Positions 1 through 11,439 of a stretch of 64,000 nt of DNA are shown one piece after another. Position 1 is the first letter of the stretch. The number at the start of each line of letters is the position of its first letter. The stretch is from Eupeodes corollae (taxonomy: Eukaryota > Arthropoda > Insecta > Diptera > Syrphidae), in assembly GCF_945859685.1 (NCBI RefSeq), contig NC_079147.1, forward strand, positions 250,842,572 to 250,906,571, written 5' to 3'. The position numbers and the translations under genes are program-made. The notes below the pieces were generated by a model. The model searched no databases, was not told the origin of the DNA, and worked only from the letters and a program-made list of their open reading frames with translations.

Positions 1-235
1 ATATTTATAAAAATGATATCAATTTTAACGTGATTTGAAACACAAAATATTGCCCAATTTAATTAATTTCATTAGCTGTTTATAAACATTTTTATCAATT
101 TTAACGTGATTTGAAACGCAAAATAATACACAATTTAGTTATGATTATGATTATGATTTTTAAAATATTATCAATTTTAACGTGATTTGAAACACAAAAG
201 AAATAATATCAAATTTTGTATGCAATAAATTGTTA
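1..235. repeat. 76-bp tandem repeat, about three units
   Basis: The core ATCAATTTTAACGTGATTTG recurs starting at 18, 94 and 170, an exact 76-bp period, followed each time by GAAACRCAAAA. The rest of each unit is AT-rich and more diverged. A weak fourth start (ATCAAATTTT) follows near 210. It lies just downstream of the 3' end of the minus-strand LINE, so it may be that element's 3' tail or a short satellite cut by the window edge. Confidence 0.8.
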
Positions 236-259
236 GGTATGAAATTTGGTTTAAACTGC

Positions 260-2191
260 AATAAGCGGGTAATCGACTAGGTTTAATATGTGAAAGTGTT
301 ACGGTAAAAATGAGCATGTTGGCAATATTTAAAGAAGCTGCGCCAGCCCATTGCTCCATTTAAAATTTTAAAAAGTTTTTCCAAGGATATAAAACTTTCC
401 CGAAAATGCAACCGACGAATTTCTTGTAGAATAGGACAAGCAGCAACGAAATGGTAAATATCTTCATTCACTCTTCCGTTACATAGACCACATAGCTGGG
501 GCAAGTCCGGTCGATAGGGTGCAAATAATACTTATAACCGAGGTTGAAAATTCATTACTAAAGTAAGAGACTTCCGAGGGCAGTTGGTGGTTTAAATGAC
601 TATAAATAGCTCTTGAAGTAGATGAAGATGCTCTGGGAAGATTATCCAGAAACATTTTGTGATCCACCTTAGCAATCACATCAGAAAACAGAGCCTGCCA
701 ATCGGTCATATTAGTTTCTGATAAGTTTAAACTTGTTTCGTAATTCACTCGAAGTAATTTTCGAAATATCCTCTCAAACAAGTTCCTTTGTACAGTTTCA
801 AAATCTTCGAAGTGTGTGTATCCGAAGACTTAAACGCCATATGCCATGCATGCATTAACTGTCGCGTTGAAAACTTTGTACTTGGACGTTAAATCAACAT
901 TTTGGTTCGAAAAAAACTTTGGCCACATTATGTTAAGTGCCAATTTAGATTCGTTGCTTTTTTCTTTAGAGTGCTTTAGATAGCTTAAATTGTAGGTCAA
1001 GAGGACACCCAAATATTTAAACTCCTGTACAACCTCAATATGTGTATTATTTAGAGACTATTTTTCATCCGCTCGCCTTCTTGATTGTCTCTTTTCAAAT
1101 ACAACAATCTTAGTTTTTGGGTATTAATTTGCAAGCCCCAAGACTCGCAAAATGAACTTAGACGGTTCATTTGCATTTGTAGCGTGAAAGGATTATCAGC
1201 AAGCATAACTAGATCGTCCGCGTACAACAGGACTTTGATTGAAATGTTAGCAAAATTAAATCCACCCGGAAGAAGATCGCAGACATCATCTATGAACAGG
1301 GCAAATAATAATGGGCCGAAGATACAACCTTGAGGAACACCTGAAGTTGTTTCAAATCGATTTGAAAATGTGATACCGTCCCATACCCTTGCATTTGTTA
1401 ACGAAATAAAACTTGCATACACTTTGAGAAACTTTCGTGACAAACCAATACAAAAGAGTTTGTAAATTAAAGCTTGTCTATTGACTTTATCAAATGCAGC
1501 CTTAAAATCAACAAAGCAAGTGTATAGTTTCTTTTTTCTATCTATAAATTGTTGAGCAATGCTTGAAATGGCAAAGATATGATCCATGCTTGAAAAACCT
1601 GGGCGGAAACCGGTTTGAAAGATGCTCAAAAGACTGTTATCCTCAATCCATTATGAGCGCCTTTCATATAGGATTGCAGTAAAAGTTTTCTTATTGAATT
1701 TAAAATTTAAATACCTCTATAATTTTCCGCAGCGTTAGCATCACCTTTTTTAAAATGGCAAAAATTACAGAATCGTTGAAACTGATAGGTACACATCCAT
1801 CACTGTACAACTTGTTATAAAAGAACACGAGGTAGTTTTTGGAATTAATATTGCTGTTTTTATAAAACTCGACTGGTATGCCGTCTATGCCAGGAGCCTT
1901 GCTATTTTTCATTTTTTGGAGCGTTACTTACAATTCGGGCAATGAGAATTCTAAATCCACCTCGTTAACTCTAGTATCAGGTAGCGCGTAATCAAAGCTA
2001 TGAAGGTTTTCATCAGCTGAGAGAAGAGTTTTGAAATGAGCTGCTAACGTCTCAGCTTCTAAAGAGAGCCTCATACCCTGATTGCGGCCACCAAGTTCGC
2101 GCACTATCTCCCAAAATATCTTTGAGTTTGTGCAGTTTTCCAATTTCTTAGCCACGTTTTTTAAATAGGTGATTTTCTTAACTGAGCACAT
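260..2191 (-). pseudogene. Decayed non-LTR retrotransposon (LINE), RT and C-terminal region
   Basis: Minus-strand reading pieces line up in order along one LINE polyprotein. A linker segment (KNVAKKLENCTNSKIFWEIV) comes first, then the RT start (KAPGIDGIPVEFYK), then the RT core with FVDFKAAFDKVNRQAL, SGVPQGCIFGPLLFALFIDD and the catalytic LLYADDLVML near 1210-1240. The thumb region follows, and finally a C-terminal cysteine/histidine motif (LCGLCNGRVNEDIYHFVAAC). Several frameshifts and stops separate the pieces. No endonuclease is visible upstream, so the copy is 5' truncated. No RNase H domain is seen. The clade is uncertain; a Jockey/CR1-like LINE is the best description. Confidence 0.85.
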
Positions 2192-2602
2192 TTTTTTAAA
2201 ATCATTATTAACGTGTTTTGGAAAAATTGAAAATTGGTCGTTCTAAACAGTTTTAAGTAAACAAACGAAAGTTTATGGAGATTTCTGCAATTCTTATCAA
2301 ACCATACATTTTTAGCTACAAAAGAGTGTGTACTCTTCAACGCAAAAGAGGATGCAGTCTATTCTTTCACACACCACTTCAGACGAGACTGCGGATTGTT
2401 GGGGCAGAGATAGTTAGTGCCAAGAGAGGAGGCGTCTATAGAGTGTTGCATTGTTTTCCGACCACTTCACCTTATTAAAACTAGAAGGTGTAGCTATCTG
2501 GGCGAGTGTAACGGTTGAATTGTTGAAAACATTTCAACGATGTTCAAGCGACGTAAATGATCTTATGATGGTAATATCACCAATCAATCTAAATGCCCTA
2601 CA
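2192..2602. other. Spacer between two LINE fragments
   Basis: No recognisable protein homology or structured repeat. A 67-codon plus-strand ORF lies here but has no domain signal. It probably represents decayed retrotransposon sequence or flanking host DNA. Confidence 0.4.
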
Positions 2603-4130
2603 TTAAGTAGTGTCCAAGAGGCTTATTGCAGGAGCACCAGCCCAGATATGGGAATTATACTCAAGCTTTGGACGTATATAAGTTTTGTAGATAACAGCCA
2701 GATCAGAGCGGGAAAAAAACTTCTTGCATCGCCTTAGAAAACCCAAACATCTTGCTGCATTTTTGACGACATCTCGTATGGGATCGTTTTTGATCGCCAT
2801 TGTACAAAGCTGTTTAGGTCGGAATTTAATAACTTTATCATATTTTGTCGTTGCAATTCCACATCCGAAGAAGAGGGATGTGAATCTGAAAACGAATATG
2901 AAGAGCTAAGAGTACTATCGTCAGCGAAACAGTGCATTGCATTCGAAGTTGCAGACAGGCGATCCCTAATAAAAATGAGAAGGATTGTTGGAGATCGAAC
3001 AGAGCCCTGGGGCACACCACCATTTATTTTGTGGTTTTCAGACTTGAATTCATCCAATACTTTTTGCATTGAACTGTTCGAAAGGTATTTACTAATCCAA
3101 TGAAGAAGGGATTCATGAAAACCGAAAGCACGCATTTTCGATAAGATATCCTGATGCCCAACCGTATCAAATGCTTTCGATCTTCAATTATTTATTGAGC
3201 TGATAATTAATCAGCGTTTACATGACCTTGGAAAGAAGGGTCGTAAGTGCAATCGGTCGGTAATTAGAGGGGGAGGAATAGGCTGGACAAATTCGATTTT
3301 CCATCCAGTCGGAACGAGACCTGAGGAGTAGCGGACAAGAAAAAGCTTACGCAGTGGTTTTACCAGCGTTGAAGAACATCTGTTAAGAACAATAGCTGAG
3401 ACACCATCCGGACCGGCAAATTTGTGTATTTTAAGATCTTTTAGGACTCGCGCCACAATACGAGAGCGAAAAAAGATTTGCCAAATAGAATCACGCGCTC
3501 GACGACAGGCGATAACACTCACTGGAACTGCCTAGCGAAACAGCGAAAACCAACCTTTTTGACCCTAATAACCTCTTTACAGCTCGCACCGATTAGAATC
3601 AAACTTGTAATCATATCAGCGCTGGCGTCAACGTCACTATCGAGGAATAATAGTGACCAGTTAAAGATCCTAAAATAATTATTGAGACCGTCCCACATTG
3701 CTTTCTCGTATTGCCAAACGGTTCTCTTAGGAACTTTGTCTTTAACTGAAGCGAAATGACACGAGAAATTTGCTGATATTACACAATGGTAAGATGTGCA
3801 TAGAGAAGATAGAACACTAATAGTGTACTTACCAATGTCAGAGGTAAGAAACAAGTCAAGAGTGTTTTCTGCTCGACCTACTATGTCCGATATTCGAGTC
3901 CGTTGACCAGCTAAGTTAGGTAGTTCAACTCAGCGAAGATCTCAGCTTCTGGTGTTGTCTGGCCCGAATGTTGAAGCCATGAAGAATTGTGTACAATGAA
4001 AATGGCCGTAATAACGATTCCCGTACGAGGATAGGAAGAAACAATTCTTTGGATGGAATCAGACAAAGCATCAAATTCACGAGAAGTCGACACTTTGTCT
4101 ACATTTGGATCTAAACCTACATCCATATAA
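2603..4130 (-). pseudogene. Decayed CR1/Jockey-like LINE: endonuclease end to RT C-terminus
   Basis: Read on the minus strand the pieces are collinear. NSSWLQHSGQTTPE and a following LFLTSDIGKY segment are the C-terminal half of an apurinic-type endonuclease, with SYHCVIS as a damaged SDH motif. RT then starts at LKDLKIHKFAGPDGVSAIVL, continues through GGVPQGSVRSPTILLIF and CFADDSTLSSSYSF (the degenerate YADD box), and ends in FLRRCKKFFSRSDLAVIYKT and YIRPKLEYNSHIWAGAP. There are several frameshifts and a deletion before the last segment. It is a different family from the LINE next to it. Assignment to CR1/Jockey rests on the spacing and wording of these motifs, not on a tree. Confidence 0.85.
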
Positions 4131-4708
4131 AGTCCTGCTCACACAACAACTGAAGCCAGCTGACCATTCACAACTTTGCCATTAATATGCTATTTAGAAG
4201 TAGCAGTATTAATTTACTCAAAATATTAAATAAATATTGATACATTTTTATTAGTGGGTACCAATTTCATGTTATCAGTGCTGATGGAATCCCAGCCCCA
4301 TTTGTTGTAAATGTGATTTCTCAGAAACGGATCAACAATTTTTAACCAAATGCACATATAAAAGTTGTGTTTACAAGCTGCAAATAACTGCATAACAATG
4401 ATATTTTTAAACAAAAAATTAAAAACTTAAACCTAGTTTAAAAAAAAACTGCTACCGTATTATTTCAAGCTTAATTTGTTGGGTAGTGAGAAAATGTATC
4501 CCAAGTAGGTAAAATATATGGAACCTTAAGAAAATACATCTTTTGATTTTGAGCTTTATCAAGAGGTTAGTATCAAAGAGAGATGTAAGTTTCCGCACAT
4601 CAAGAATGTTGAATGCATTTCCCTCCACCTTTGGATTTATTAAATTCTTCCCTATTTTCCTAAAACTCGTACTTTGTTTAAACTTTAAACATGCTTAGGG
4701 TATTAGCA
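4131..4708. other. Non-coding AT-rich spacer
   Basis: AT-rich sequence without recognisable coding or repeat content, ending at the left target-site duplication of the SINE. Confidence 0.4.
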
Positions 4709-4723
4709 ACCTCTTAAGTGCCA

Positions 4724-5039
4724 AAAATCAAATGGGGTGGCGCAACAGTCCGTTGTGAACCAGGGCCTAGTGACTTACAACTATCAACCATTCCTGTGTG
4801 CGAGTACTGTTGTCAGGAATGGAAGGGACCTACAATTTAAGGCCGAATCCGAACGGCTAGTTTGAGAAAGCACTTTTTCATGACAAGAATTACTCTTGAA
4901 GGATTTGTCAATTCCTCGCAAGAGGCAGTACCCGCGAAAATTATTTTTTTTTTTAATTAAGGTGGCACAGGCAGGGATTGAACCCAAGACCTCTTACATG
5001 ACAGTCCAACGCACTAACCGTCATGCTACGGGTACTACT
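4724..5039 (-). mobile_element. tRNA-derived SINE, copy 1
   Basis: On the minus strand the element begins with a tRNA-like head. An A-box-like GGCATGATGGTTAGTG-type sequence (here TAGCATGACGGTTAGTG) is followed by CTGTCAT in the anticodon-loop position and a B box (GGGTTCAATCCC). A body of about 220 bp follows and ends in GGACTGTTGCGCCACCCC. It is flanked by a perfect 15-bp duplication ACCTCTTAAGTGCCA at 4709-4723 and 5040-5054. The loop sequence would fit an Asp-type (GTC) tRNA ancestor, but the stems are too mismatched for a working tRNA. Two other copies in the window share the whole length. Confidence 0.9.
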
Positions 5040-5054
5040 ACCTCTTAAGTGCCA

Positions 5055-7586
5055 GTGAATTAAAAAAAAAATTCTGGACAAGATGATACAAAAATTCTCT
5101 TTATTGAACACTTATAGTTGAAATATACCAAATTTTGAAAGAAAATAAGATAATTGAAATGCATAGCTATTGCTGAAAAATAAAAACACATTCTTTTCTC
5201 CTACAATGCAACGGCAACCCCAACCCAATTTGTCAGAATATTAAATAATTTTTTTAAGGATTTCACCAAAATCTCGAAAATTTCAAGTATGGCATAAGTC
5301 TTCGAAAAAACGTTTATTTGAATCCTTTTAACTCAAAAGCACTCATCTCGAATAAATTAATCTAAAAAAATGTTTGTTTATTTTTTTGTTAAAAACTTAT
5401 TACTTTTATAAACAAAAATCAGCTGAATACTCTTGTATACCACAAAACCTCTTTGAAAAACGTATTTTTATGCAAGAATGCTTTTTTAATATAAGGATCT
5501 CAGAAGCTATATAAAGTTAACAGTTTGGGGTGGTCAAATGCGCGGCTCTTTTATGCTCAAAGTCCATCTTTTGATGATATATATTTTCTTTTGGCCACAC
5601 TTCAAATGTGAAAGAAAACACAAACTAAGAAAATCAAAAGCAAAGGGGGTAGATGTTGAAGAGAGGGTTGAGGTGTACGAAAAATTACCAAAGCCATAAC
5701 GCCAAACTAGTTATGTAGGTAGGTACCTATGTTATGTGCGCCAAACCAACCTATACTTTTAGTATAAATAAAGTGGCTCAAAAAGCAAGAGCAAAACTTA
5801 AACTCAAACGCTAAAAGAGCGCTAAAAGCTAAAGCTAAAGCCAAAGTCAAAGCACTGCAACTTCACTAACGTAAAACAAAACAACAACAAAAACAAAAAT
5901 GACGACAAAAAAATCCCAACCGAATACAAGTTTTGTATTCATTTTTAATTTCCTTAGCGAAGCCATTTAGAGCGTAATGATTACGAAAAGTGCCTACGCC
6001 TTCGTAAGAACAATATTCCCTTTGATAGCGCGTTATCCTTTTGACTGTTTTTTTTTTTTTGTTTGTATTATTATTTCTTTTTGTATATGTGCCCAGGATC
6101 AGAATTGCAGGTACCAAACCAACCAACTATTTGTGTGCGTCGTTTGCTTCTCTGATGTTGAATACGAGTATACGACTGTTGTTGTTGCTCTTCATGATTT
6201 TATTTTCCGCTCAACAAATAAAAACTTTTGAAAATTTGCCACACAGCCCCCAGGATATAAGTAAAGGTACATAAGTTAGCTCTCTGTATATAAAAATGTA
6301 TATTATTGTAAATACTGCGTGGGATTATAGAGTAGCAGCGAATTATAAAAACCCTCCTATAGAAACTCACAAAAGAGTCACGCTTTGAGTCAAACAAAAA
6401 CTGTATAAGGATGACAAAAGTCGGCTTCGTTTGGAGCCCTCTCCAAAGGACCCCAAAGAGGTATGGGTGTGCATAATAATAATCATCGTAATCATTATCA
6501 TCATCATCAGTGAATCCCTCTTGTGGCACCTTTTTTTTAGCCTTTTCCAATGCTCCAGTGCTTTCCCTCTTGTTAATGAACAAAACAAACACTTCTCGCA
6601 AAATGCCTTCCCACTTTTGTGTTGTTTATCCTTACTCCTTTACGCATGCATATAAAATGCAAACGATCAAAGTTTTTGTGTATGAGAAGAGAATAAAGGA
6701 TGAGCTTGAGCAGCAGCAGCATTGAGCTTGAGCACTCTCTGTGAATATGAACGTAAACGCAAACGTGAACGTGAACAGAACACTCCATTCGAGAAGTGAA
6801 GCACTGCAAAAGAATCGAACTTATATACACTTTCTCTCATCCATCTTTATGTTGACATAATTAATATTTAATTCAATTAAAACATAATTTATTAATAAAA
6901 GAGGAAAGCTTGGTGCAGAGAGTGTATATATGTATATGCTGTACGGTCTGTATAGTTTACCTGCACGGTGGTTTTGAAATGGGCTAGGGACAATATTGAA
7001 ACACATTCAACAGAGAAAGGACCGCCAAATTACGAAGAGTGTTTGCATTTCAAAGAGGCAAGTACTGAAAAATTAAAAAAAATATTAAGACAGTATGTTG
7101 GACAAGTAAAACACTTACCTCCTTAACAAGCGTGTCCTAAATTTAAAGAATGCATCCTAAATATCAAATTTTTTATGAGGCTTAAAATAATTTATGGCAT
7201 GAGTTATGTTGATTAACTTCAGAAAATCTCTCAATGAAAAGCCTGCCTGACGTTGTCAAATACCGTACCGCAGTTTTTAACTTGCTTCTGTAGCTAAAGA
7301 GTCAATTCCATCATTTATTCTCGCGGTATTCGAGTCGAAAAACAGTTTTTAACAATTTTTCGTAGATTTTTTTTAAGCTGTTTATTTCATTTTTCTAAAA
7401 CTTTGACAAAATTTCAAAAACGATGTTTTTTTATTAAATAACATTGATTTAAAGCCTATAACTACTTAAATGCAAATTTTTTGTAATGTTATTTTGCAAA
7501 ATTTGTATTTTTTGAAAAAAAAAAACTTTCAATTTTTTCTTTTTTAAACAAATTACCAGATTTTTCAATACTCGGATGAATCAGGT
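5055..7586. other. Long non-coding block, mostly unique
   Basis: AT-rich sequence with no convincing gene. A low-complexity ATC/AAT-rich stretch lies at about 6470-6515; the longest ORF here (133 codons, minus) only translates that stretch into an Asp/Tyr run. Poly-T and poly-A runs are frequent. Nothing here matches the other repeats of the window. Confidence 0.5.
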
Positions 7587-7710
7587 TATAAATATTATAT
7601 ATTAATCGACTTTAATTTAGTACTTACCCCGGTCCCGATGACCACGCTCAAAGCAATTTGAAGCGAAACGTTCGGGGTGAGTACTAAATTAAACTCGCTT
7701 AATATTTATA
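7587..7710. repeat. Hairpin element with 37-44 bp arms
   Basis: The left arm, ending TTTAGTACTTACCCC, is complementary to the right arm starting GGGGTGAGTACTAAATTAAA, and both outer ends are TATAAATATT. The loop contains GATGA (7637-7641), a short stem GCTCAAA/TTTGAAGC and GAAAC (7665-7669). It may be a tiny MITE or the terminal part of a retroelement. Confidence 0.7.
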
Positions 7711-7744
7711 TCGAAGGTTTTCCTAGTGCTTAAAACTGTGTCCA

Positions 7745-7840
7745 GATGTCGAAAACATAATTAAAGAAACGCCTACCCCGAATCTGCTTAAATTCTTAAT
7801 TTCCAAGCTTAAACTCAATCGACCAAATGCATTGGTGAGG
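7745..7840. repeat. Family S repeat fragment
   Basis: The words AATCTGCTTAAA, TAATTTCCAAG and CTTAAAC match the repeat near 62,950 in the same orientation and its reverse complement near 38,650. Only the end of the family is present. Confidence 0.5.
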
Positions 7841-7984
7841 GGCAAGGCAAGGGAAAGCTAGTTTTTAATTTTTTACAACTCTGTTTAAGCGTCCCATTTC
7901 GATCTAATAAAGTATAATATTGGCTTTCAATCCAAATTTCGAGCGGTAAATAGCTGTCATTATCAAAATAACGATTGATTAAAA

Positions 7985-8125
7985 AAAAAGGCTGGGTGCG
8001 ATCCACACTGATAACTTCCAATCCGTTTGTCGATTTGTCTTGCTTAAAAGTTTGTAGGTTTTCTTGTTTTGTTAAAATGTTGCCAGTTTAATTATTCTTA
8101 AAAAAATTTAAATTCTACTAATATT
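7985..8125 (+). repeat. Family Q repeat fragment (start of unit)
   Basis: It begins GGCTGGGTGCGATCCACACT and continues TGTCGATTTGTCTTGCTTAA and GTTTGTAGG, the same start as the copies at 31.4, 37.3 and 42.5 kb. The copy is cut after about 140 bp. Confidence 0.7.
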
Positions 8126-8463
8126 AAAATAAGTCGGGTTTTCCTTCCTGACGCTATAACTTCACGCTATAAAGCACAAACCGTTTTCCACGGTTTTGCA
8201 TGCGTTGGAATGGTCTCGGGCTCCGTGAGGTTTATAGCAAACAAAATTCAGGACATATTTCAACTGAAATCGGTAAACTCCGTTTAGCTTAACATGGAAA
8301 GCTATTGTAAAAGTTCCGATTTGTGGAATTAAATTTTTTAATTTTTTGACGTTTCAATGAACTTAACCAAAGCCTACTTTTGGGAACCTTTTTTAATCAA
8401 TAATATCTCTAGAAACGTCAGAGATATCGACTTTAAATAACGTATGAAATCTAAAGCCCTTTG
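8126..8463 (+). mobile_element. Probable Helitron sequence upstream of the helicase
   Basis: Sequence directly upstream of the Helitron helicase fragment, with the phrase GGTCTCGGGCTCCGTGAGG. It has no intact reading frame. I infer that it belongs to the same Helitron from its position only. Confidence 0.4.
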
Positions 8464-8843
8464 CTGAATGAACAGCAAAAACAAGTATACGAAACATTAA
8501 TGCAAGCGGTGGACAATCTCGAAGAACAGGGAAAACATTTGTCAGTTCATTGATTTTGGCCACTATTCGATCAAGATATGACATAGCTTTGGCGTTACCA
8601 TCATCTGGAATTAGATGGTCGTACTGCACATTCTACGCTTAAGTTGCCACTCAATTTAATCACTATTGATACTCCAACATGCCATATTTCCCGATCCAGT
8701 GCAATGGGAAAATTTTTTATGCAATGCAATCTCATAGTTTGAGATGAGTGCACAATGGCACATAAGAAATCACTTGAAGCACTTAACTTAACACTAAAGG
8801 ATCTTCGACGCAAGAAGTTACAACTTCTTTGGCGTCTTGATAA
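8464..8843 (+). pseudogene. Helitron PIF1-type helicase, first part
   Basis: Plus-strand reading in shifting frames gives LNEQQKQVYETLMQAVDNLE at the start of the helicase domain. A damaged Walker A region (GKTFVSS-like) and a segment resembling ILATIRSRYDIALALPSSGI follow. The Walker B region is DECTMAHKKSLEALNLTLKD. This is the conserved N-terminal half of the SF1B helicase of Helitron RepHel proteins. Frameshifts and stops are frequent. The second half of the domain lies beyond a hAT-type insertion and joins in frame across the 8-bp target duplication. Confidence 0.85.
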
Positions 8844-11045
8844 CAAGGGCGGATCCAGACTTTTCATCAGGGGGGGGTCACACACTTAGATGAGTTTTTA
8901 GTCATGAAAACAATGTTCTTTAATGTTTTGTAAAGAATGATAACAAAATTTATTAGAATTTTAGAACACTATTGTCCAGCAAGGTGTGGTCTTACTATTT
9001 AATTTGGATGACTCATATGAAAGCATTCCAAGATTCCAAAATTTGTTTAAATATGCCATATTTAAGAGCTAAAATACAATAGCAGAAATGTAGGAAATTG
9101 TTTTGAAACGAAGCTTTTTTCCAAAAACAAAACACACTTTTCTTGTTTTCATTTCTATTAATACAAAGAACGCTACAAAAATTTAAAAATCCAGAAAATG
9201 TGAGATGATTTGATATGTAAAAATGTCGGCCTTTTTTTTATGTAGTTTTTTTTTTAATCAATTTGCGGGAGTTTCTTATTACTCTCGTTATCAATCTGAT
9301 TACTCGTATTTTGATCTTATAAGAGACAAAAAAGTTTGATTCTTGAATTCAAGGAAATAGCTGCATTTAAGTACATCATTTTTCTAAAAAAATTATATTA
9401 AAACAAAGTAAGGTAAGTAAACAAATAAGTTGGGAAGAAAAGTTTTGTAGTGCTCACAAATTACACGTTTCAAAGCTTTTATATCAATAGATATGAAACG
9501 TTTATTATGTTTTTCACTTAGCCATGAATTTAACAAAAGTGTCACTTGATTTTTTTAGGACATTTGTATTATTGAAATTCGTGTTTGAATCTCAGTTCTA
9601 GAGCATCCAAAGCGAATTCACTTTAAAAGTAGATTTATTTAATTTTTTAAATCTTTTGAATCAGAAAACCAATTTTGAAAGAAATGAAACGCACGACTAG
9701 GTCGCTAGAACTTTATAATTTCTTCCAAAAAGTCTGTTTAAAAATATTTCCTATATTTTAAGATTTAAAAATGTACCTGCAAAATAAGTTTTCCTCAAAA
9801 ATTTAAAAGCCATTTTATTTTTTTCGAAAATCATTCTAAATTTTGTCTTAAAAATATTTTTGGTATAAGCACTAAATAAAGAGGGAGAAAACGTTGTCCC
9901 CTTTGGATAATATATGGATATGGAGTTTTGTAAACAAAATTAGTATTTTATTAAAAATAAAAAAAAAATTACCATAAAAAATCGTCATCAATTTGATCAT
10001 TAACAAGAGCTTGCACAGAAAGCGAAGAATTTTGAAATAGTTCCATTAGTTCTTGAGAAAACTTAAAAACATAATTTGGTTTTTTTTTAATGATTCCTTT
10101 CTGTAGAAAGAAGCCAAATTAAGAACACAAAATTTAGAGAAAGTTTTAGAAAAATCACATCTTAAACCAAAAAATTTGTGTGGGGACTGCTGTTATGCTG
10201 CCTTACACTAATCGGCTGAAAATCTTAATTTCGATCAATACAATTGTTTGGACTGTCGAGGCCAGGAAAGAGAGACAGAGGAAAGGAATTGGGGTACCCA
10301 CTTTTCTCGGTTTCTCTACCATCGTAATGTCATATTTGATTAAAAACTCTTTGAAATTGTTTACTAATGCAAAACTTGCTATATAGCTCCTATATGTCGC
10401 AGTAAAAATAACTTCAATAATCACTATTTATGTGTGTCAAAAAAATGTAATAAAAAAATTGAAGGCGAGTTTAAGCTAAGGAATTCAAAGGCAACTTAAT
10501 ATACAATTCATGATCTCTTATTCAATGTTTCTTCTTAAGAACCTGAATATTTGCTCTTTTTTTAGAAATTTTTTTTATGAAAATAATTTAAAGCATGACT
10601 AAAGTTTTTTCAAATTCTAAATTGAGCAAATATCAAAATTTGCGTTATTTTTGACAGCAAACCACTTTTCGGTGAACGCCGTTAAATTATTAATAAATCT
10701 TTAAATGAAATCTTTACTTATACAACTTAACTGTTATAAGCATTTTGGCTCATCTGACCCCCCCCTGGATCGTCAATTGGTCAAAAGTTGATGAATTTGT
10801 GTTGTTTTTTTTTTAGGAATAAAGCGAAATATCCGATTCAAGTAACAAAGTTTAAGGAAGTAAAATATAAATGCTGTTTTCATACACAAGAAATAAATAA
10901 TTCAAAATATAATGGGGGTCTTATACATTAACGCAATACGATTAGTTTTGAATTGAAGGGAATTCCTGCGAGAAAGCAAACAAATTATCTCCCAGGGGGG
11001 GGGTCATGACCCCTATGACCCCCCCCCCCCCTGGATCCGCCATTG
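8844..11045. mobile_element. hAT-type DNA transposon, non-autonomous or decayed
   Basis: The terminal inverted repeats are CAAGGGCGGATCCAG at the left and its near-complement (reverse strand CAATGGCGGATCCAG) at the right. Both are followed by runs of G (eight at the left, longer at the right end). The element is flanked by an 8-bp duplication CTTGATAA at 8836-8843 and 11046-11053. These are hallmarks of hAT elements. No transposase domain is recognisable in its 2.2 kb, and the interior is AT-rich. A second end-like motif (CCCCCCCTGGATCGTCAATT) sits at about 10,756, so the element may be composite. It interrupts the Helitron helicase. Confidence 0.85.
10230..10350. repeat. Family S repeat fragment inside the hAT element
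   Basis: It shares GGGGTACCCACTTTT-like sequence, TTTCTCTACCATCGTAATGT and a following GATTAAAAACTCT with the repeat at 63,040-63,115. Its position inside the hAT terminal repeats suggests a nested insertion or capture. Confidence 0.5.
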
Positions 11046-11053
11046 CTTGATAA

Positions 11054-11343
11054 TATTGTTGGCAGGCGATTTCAGGCAAACGTTGCCAGTAATTCGCAGG
11101 TCAACGCCTGAAGATGAATTGAATGTTTGCCTGAAGGCATCACTTTTGTGGAATAACGTAAAACCATTATCGCTGACCACTTATATGACAGTTCAACTTC
11201 AAAATGATCAAAGTGCTTCACAATTTTCCAAGCAATTGTAAGCTGTTGGAAATAGAAAAGTGCCAGTTGATGCGACAACTGGATTGATTGCTCTTACCAA
11301 CGACTTTTGCCGATTTGTAGACACTCAATTAGCTCTTCAATGA
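11054..11343 (+). pseudogene. Helitron PIF1-type helicase, second part
   Basis: The frame ILLAGDFRQTLPVIRRSTPE is the signature helicase motif of Helitron RepHel proteins. It is followed by LNVCLKASLLWNNVKPLSLT, QNDQSASQFSKQL, a stop codon, then VGNRKVPVDATTGLIALTND and FCRFVDTQ. The reading frame enters from the hAT target site: removing the hAT element and one duplication joins a FGV codon run to this fragment. Sequence past the second stop is not recognisable, so the C-terminus is lost. Confidence 0.9.
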
Positions 11344-11439
11344 AACGGATAATTTGCGGACAAGTATAACGATTCGATTCAGTATTAACTTTGGATTCAC
11401 TTTCTTTTTTACTTATAGAAGTTCAACGAAATTACACTT

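Noticed and set aside
4960..5035. tRNA gene on the minus strand
   Set aside because: Boxes A and B are present but stems are mismatched and the sequence continues as a 300-bp repeated SINE.
6200..6601. 133-codon minus-strand ORF with a DDDDNDYDDYYY run
   Set aside because: It translates an ATC/AAT low-complexity tract; no domain, no start context, and competing frames are equally open.
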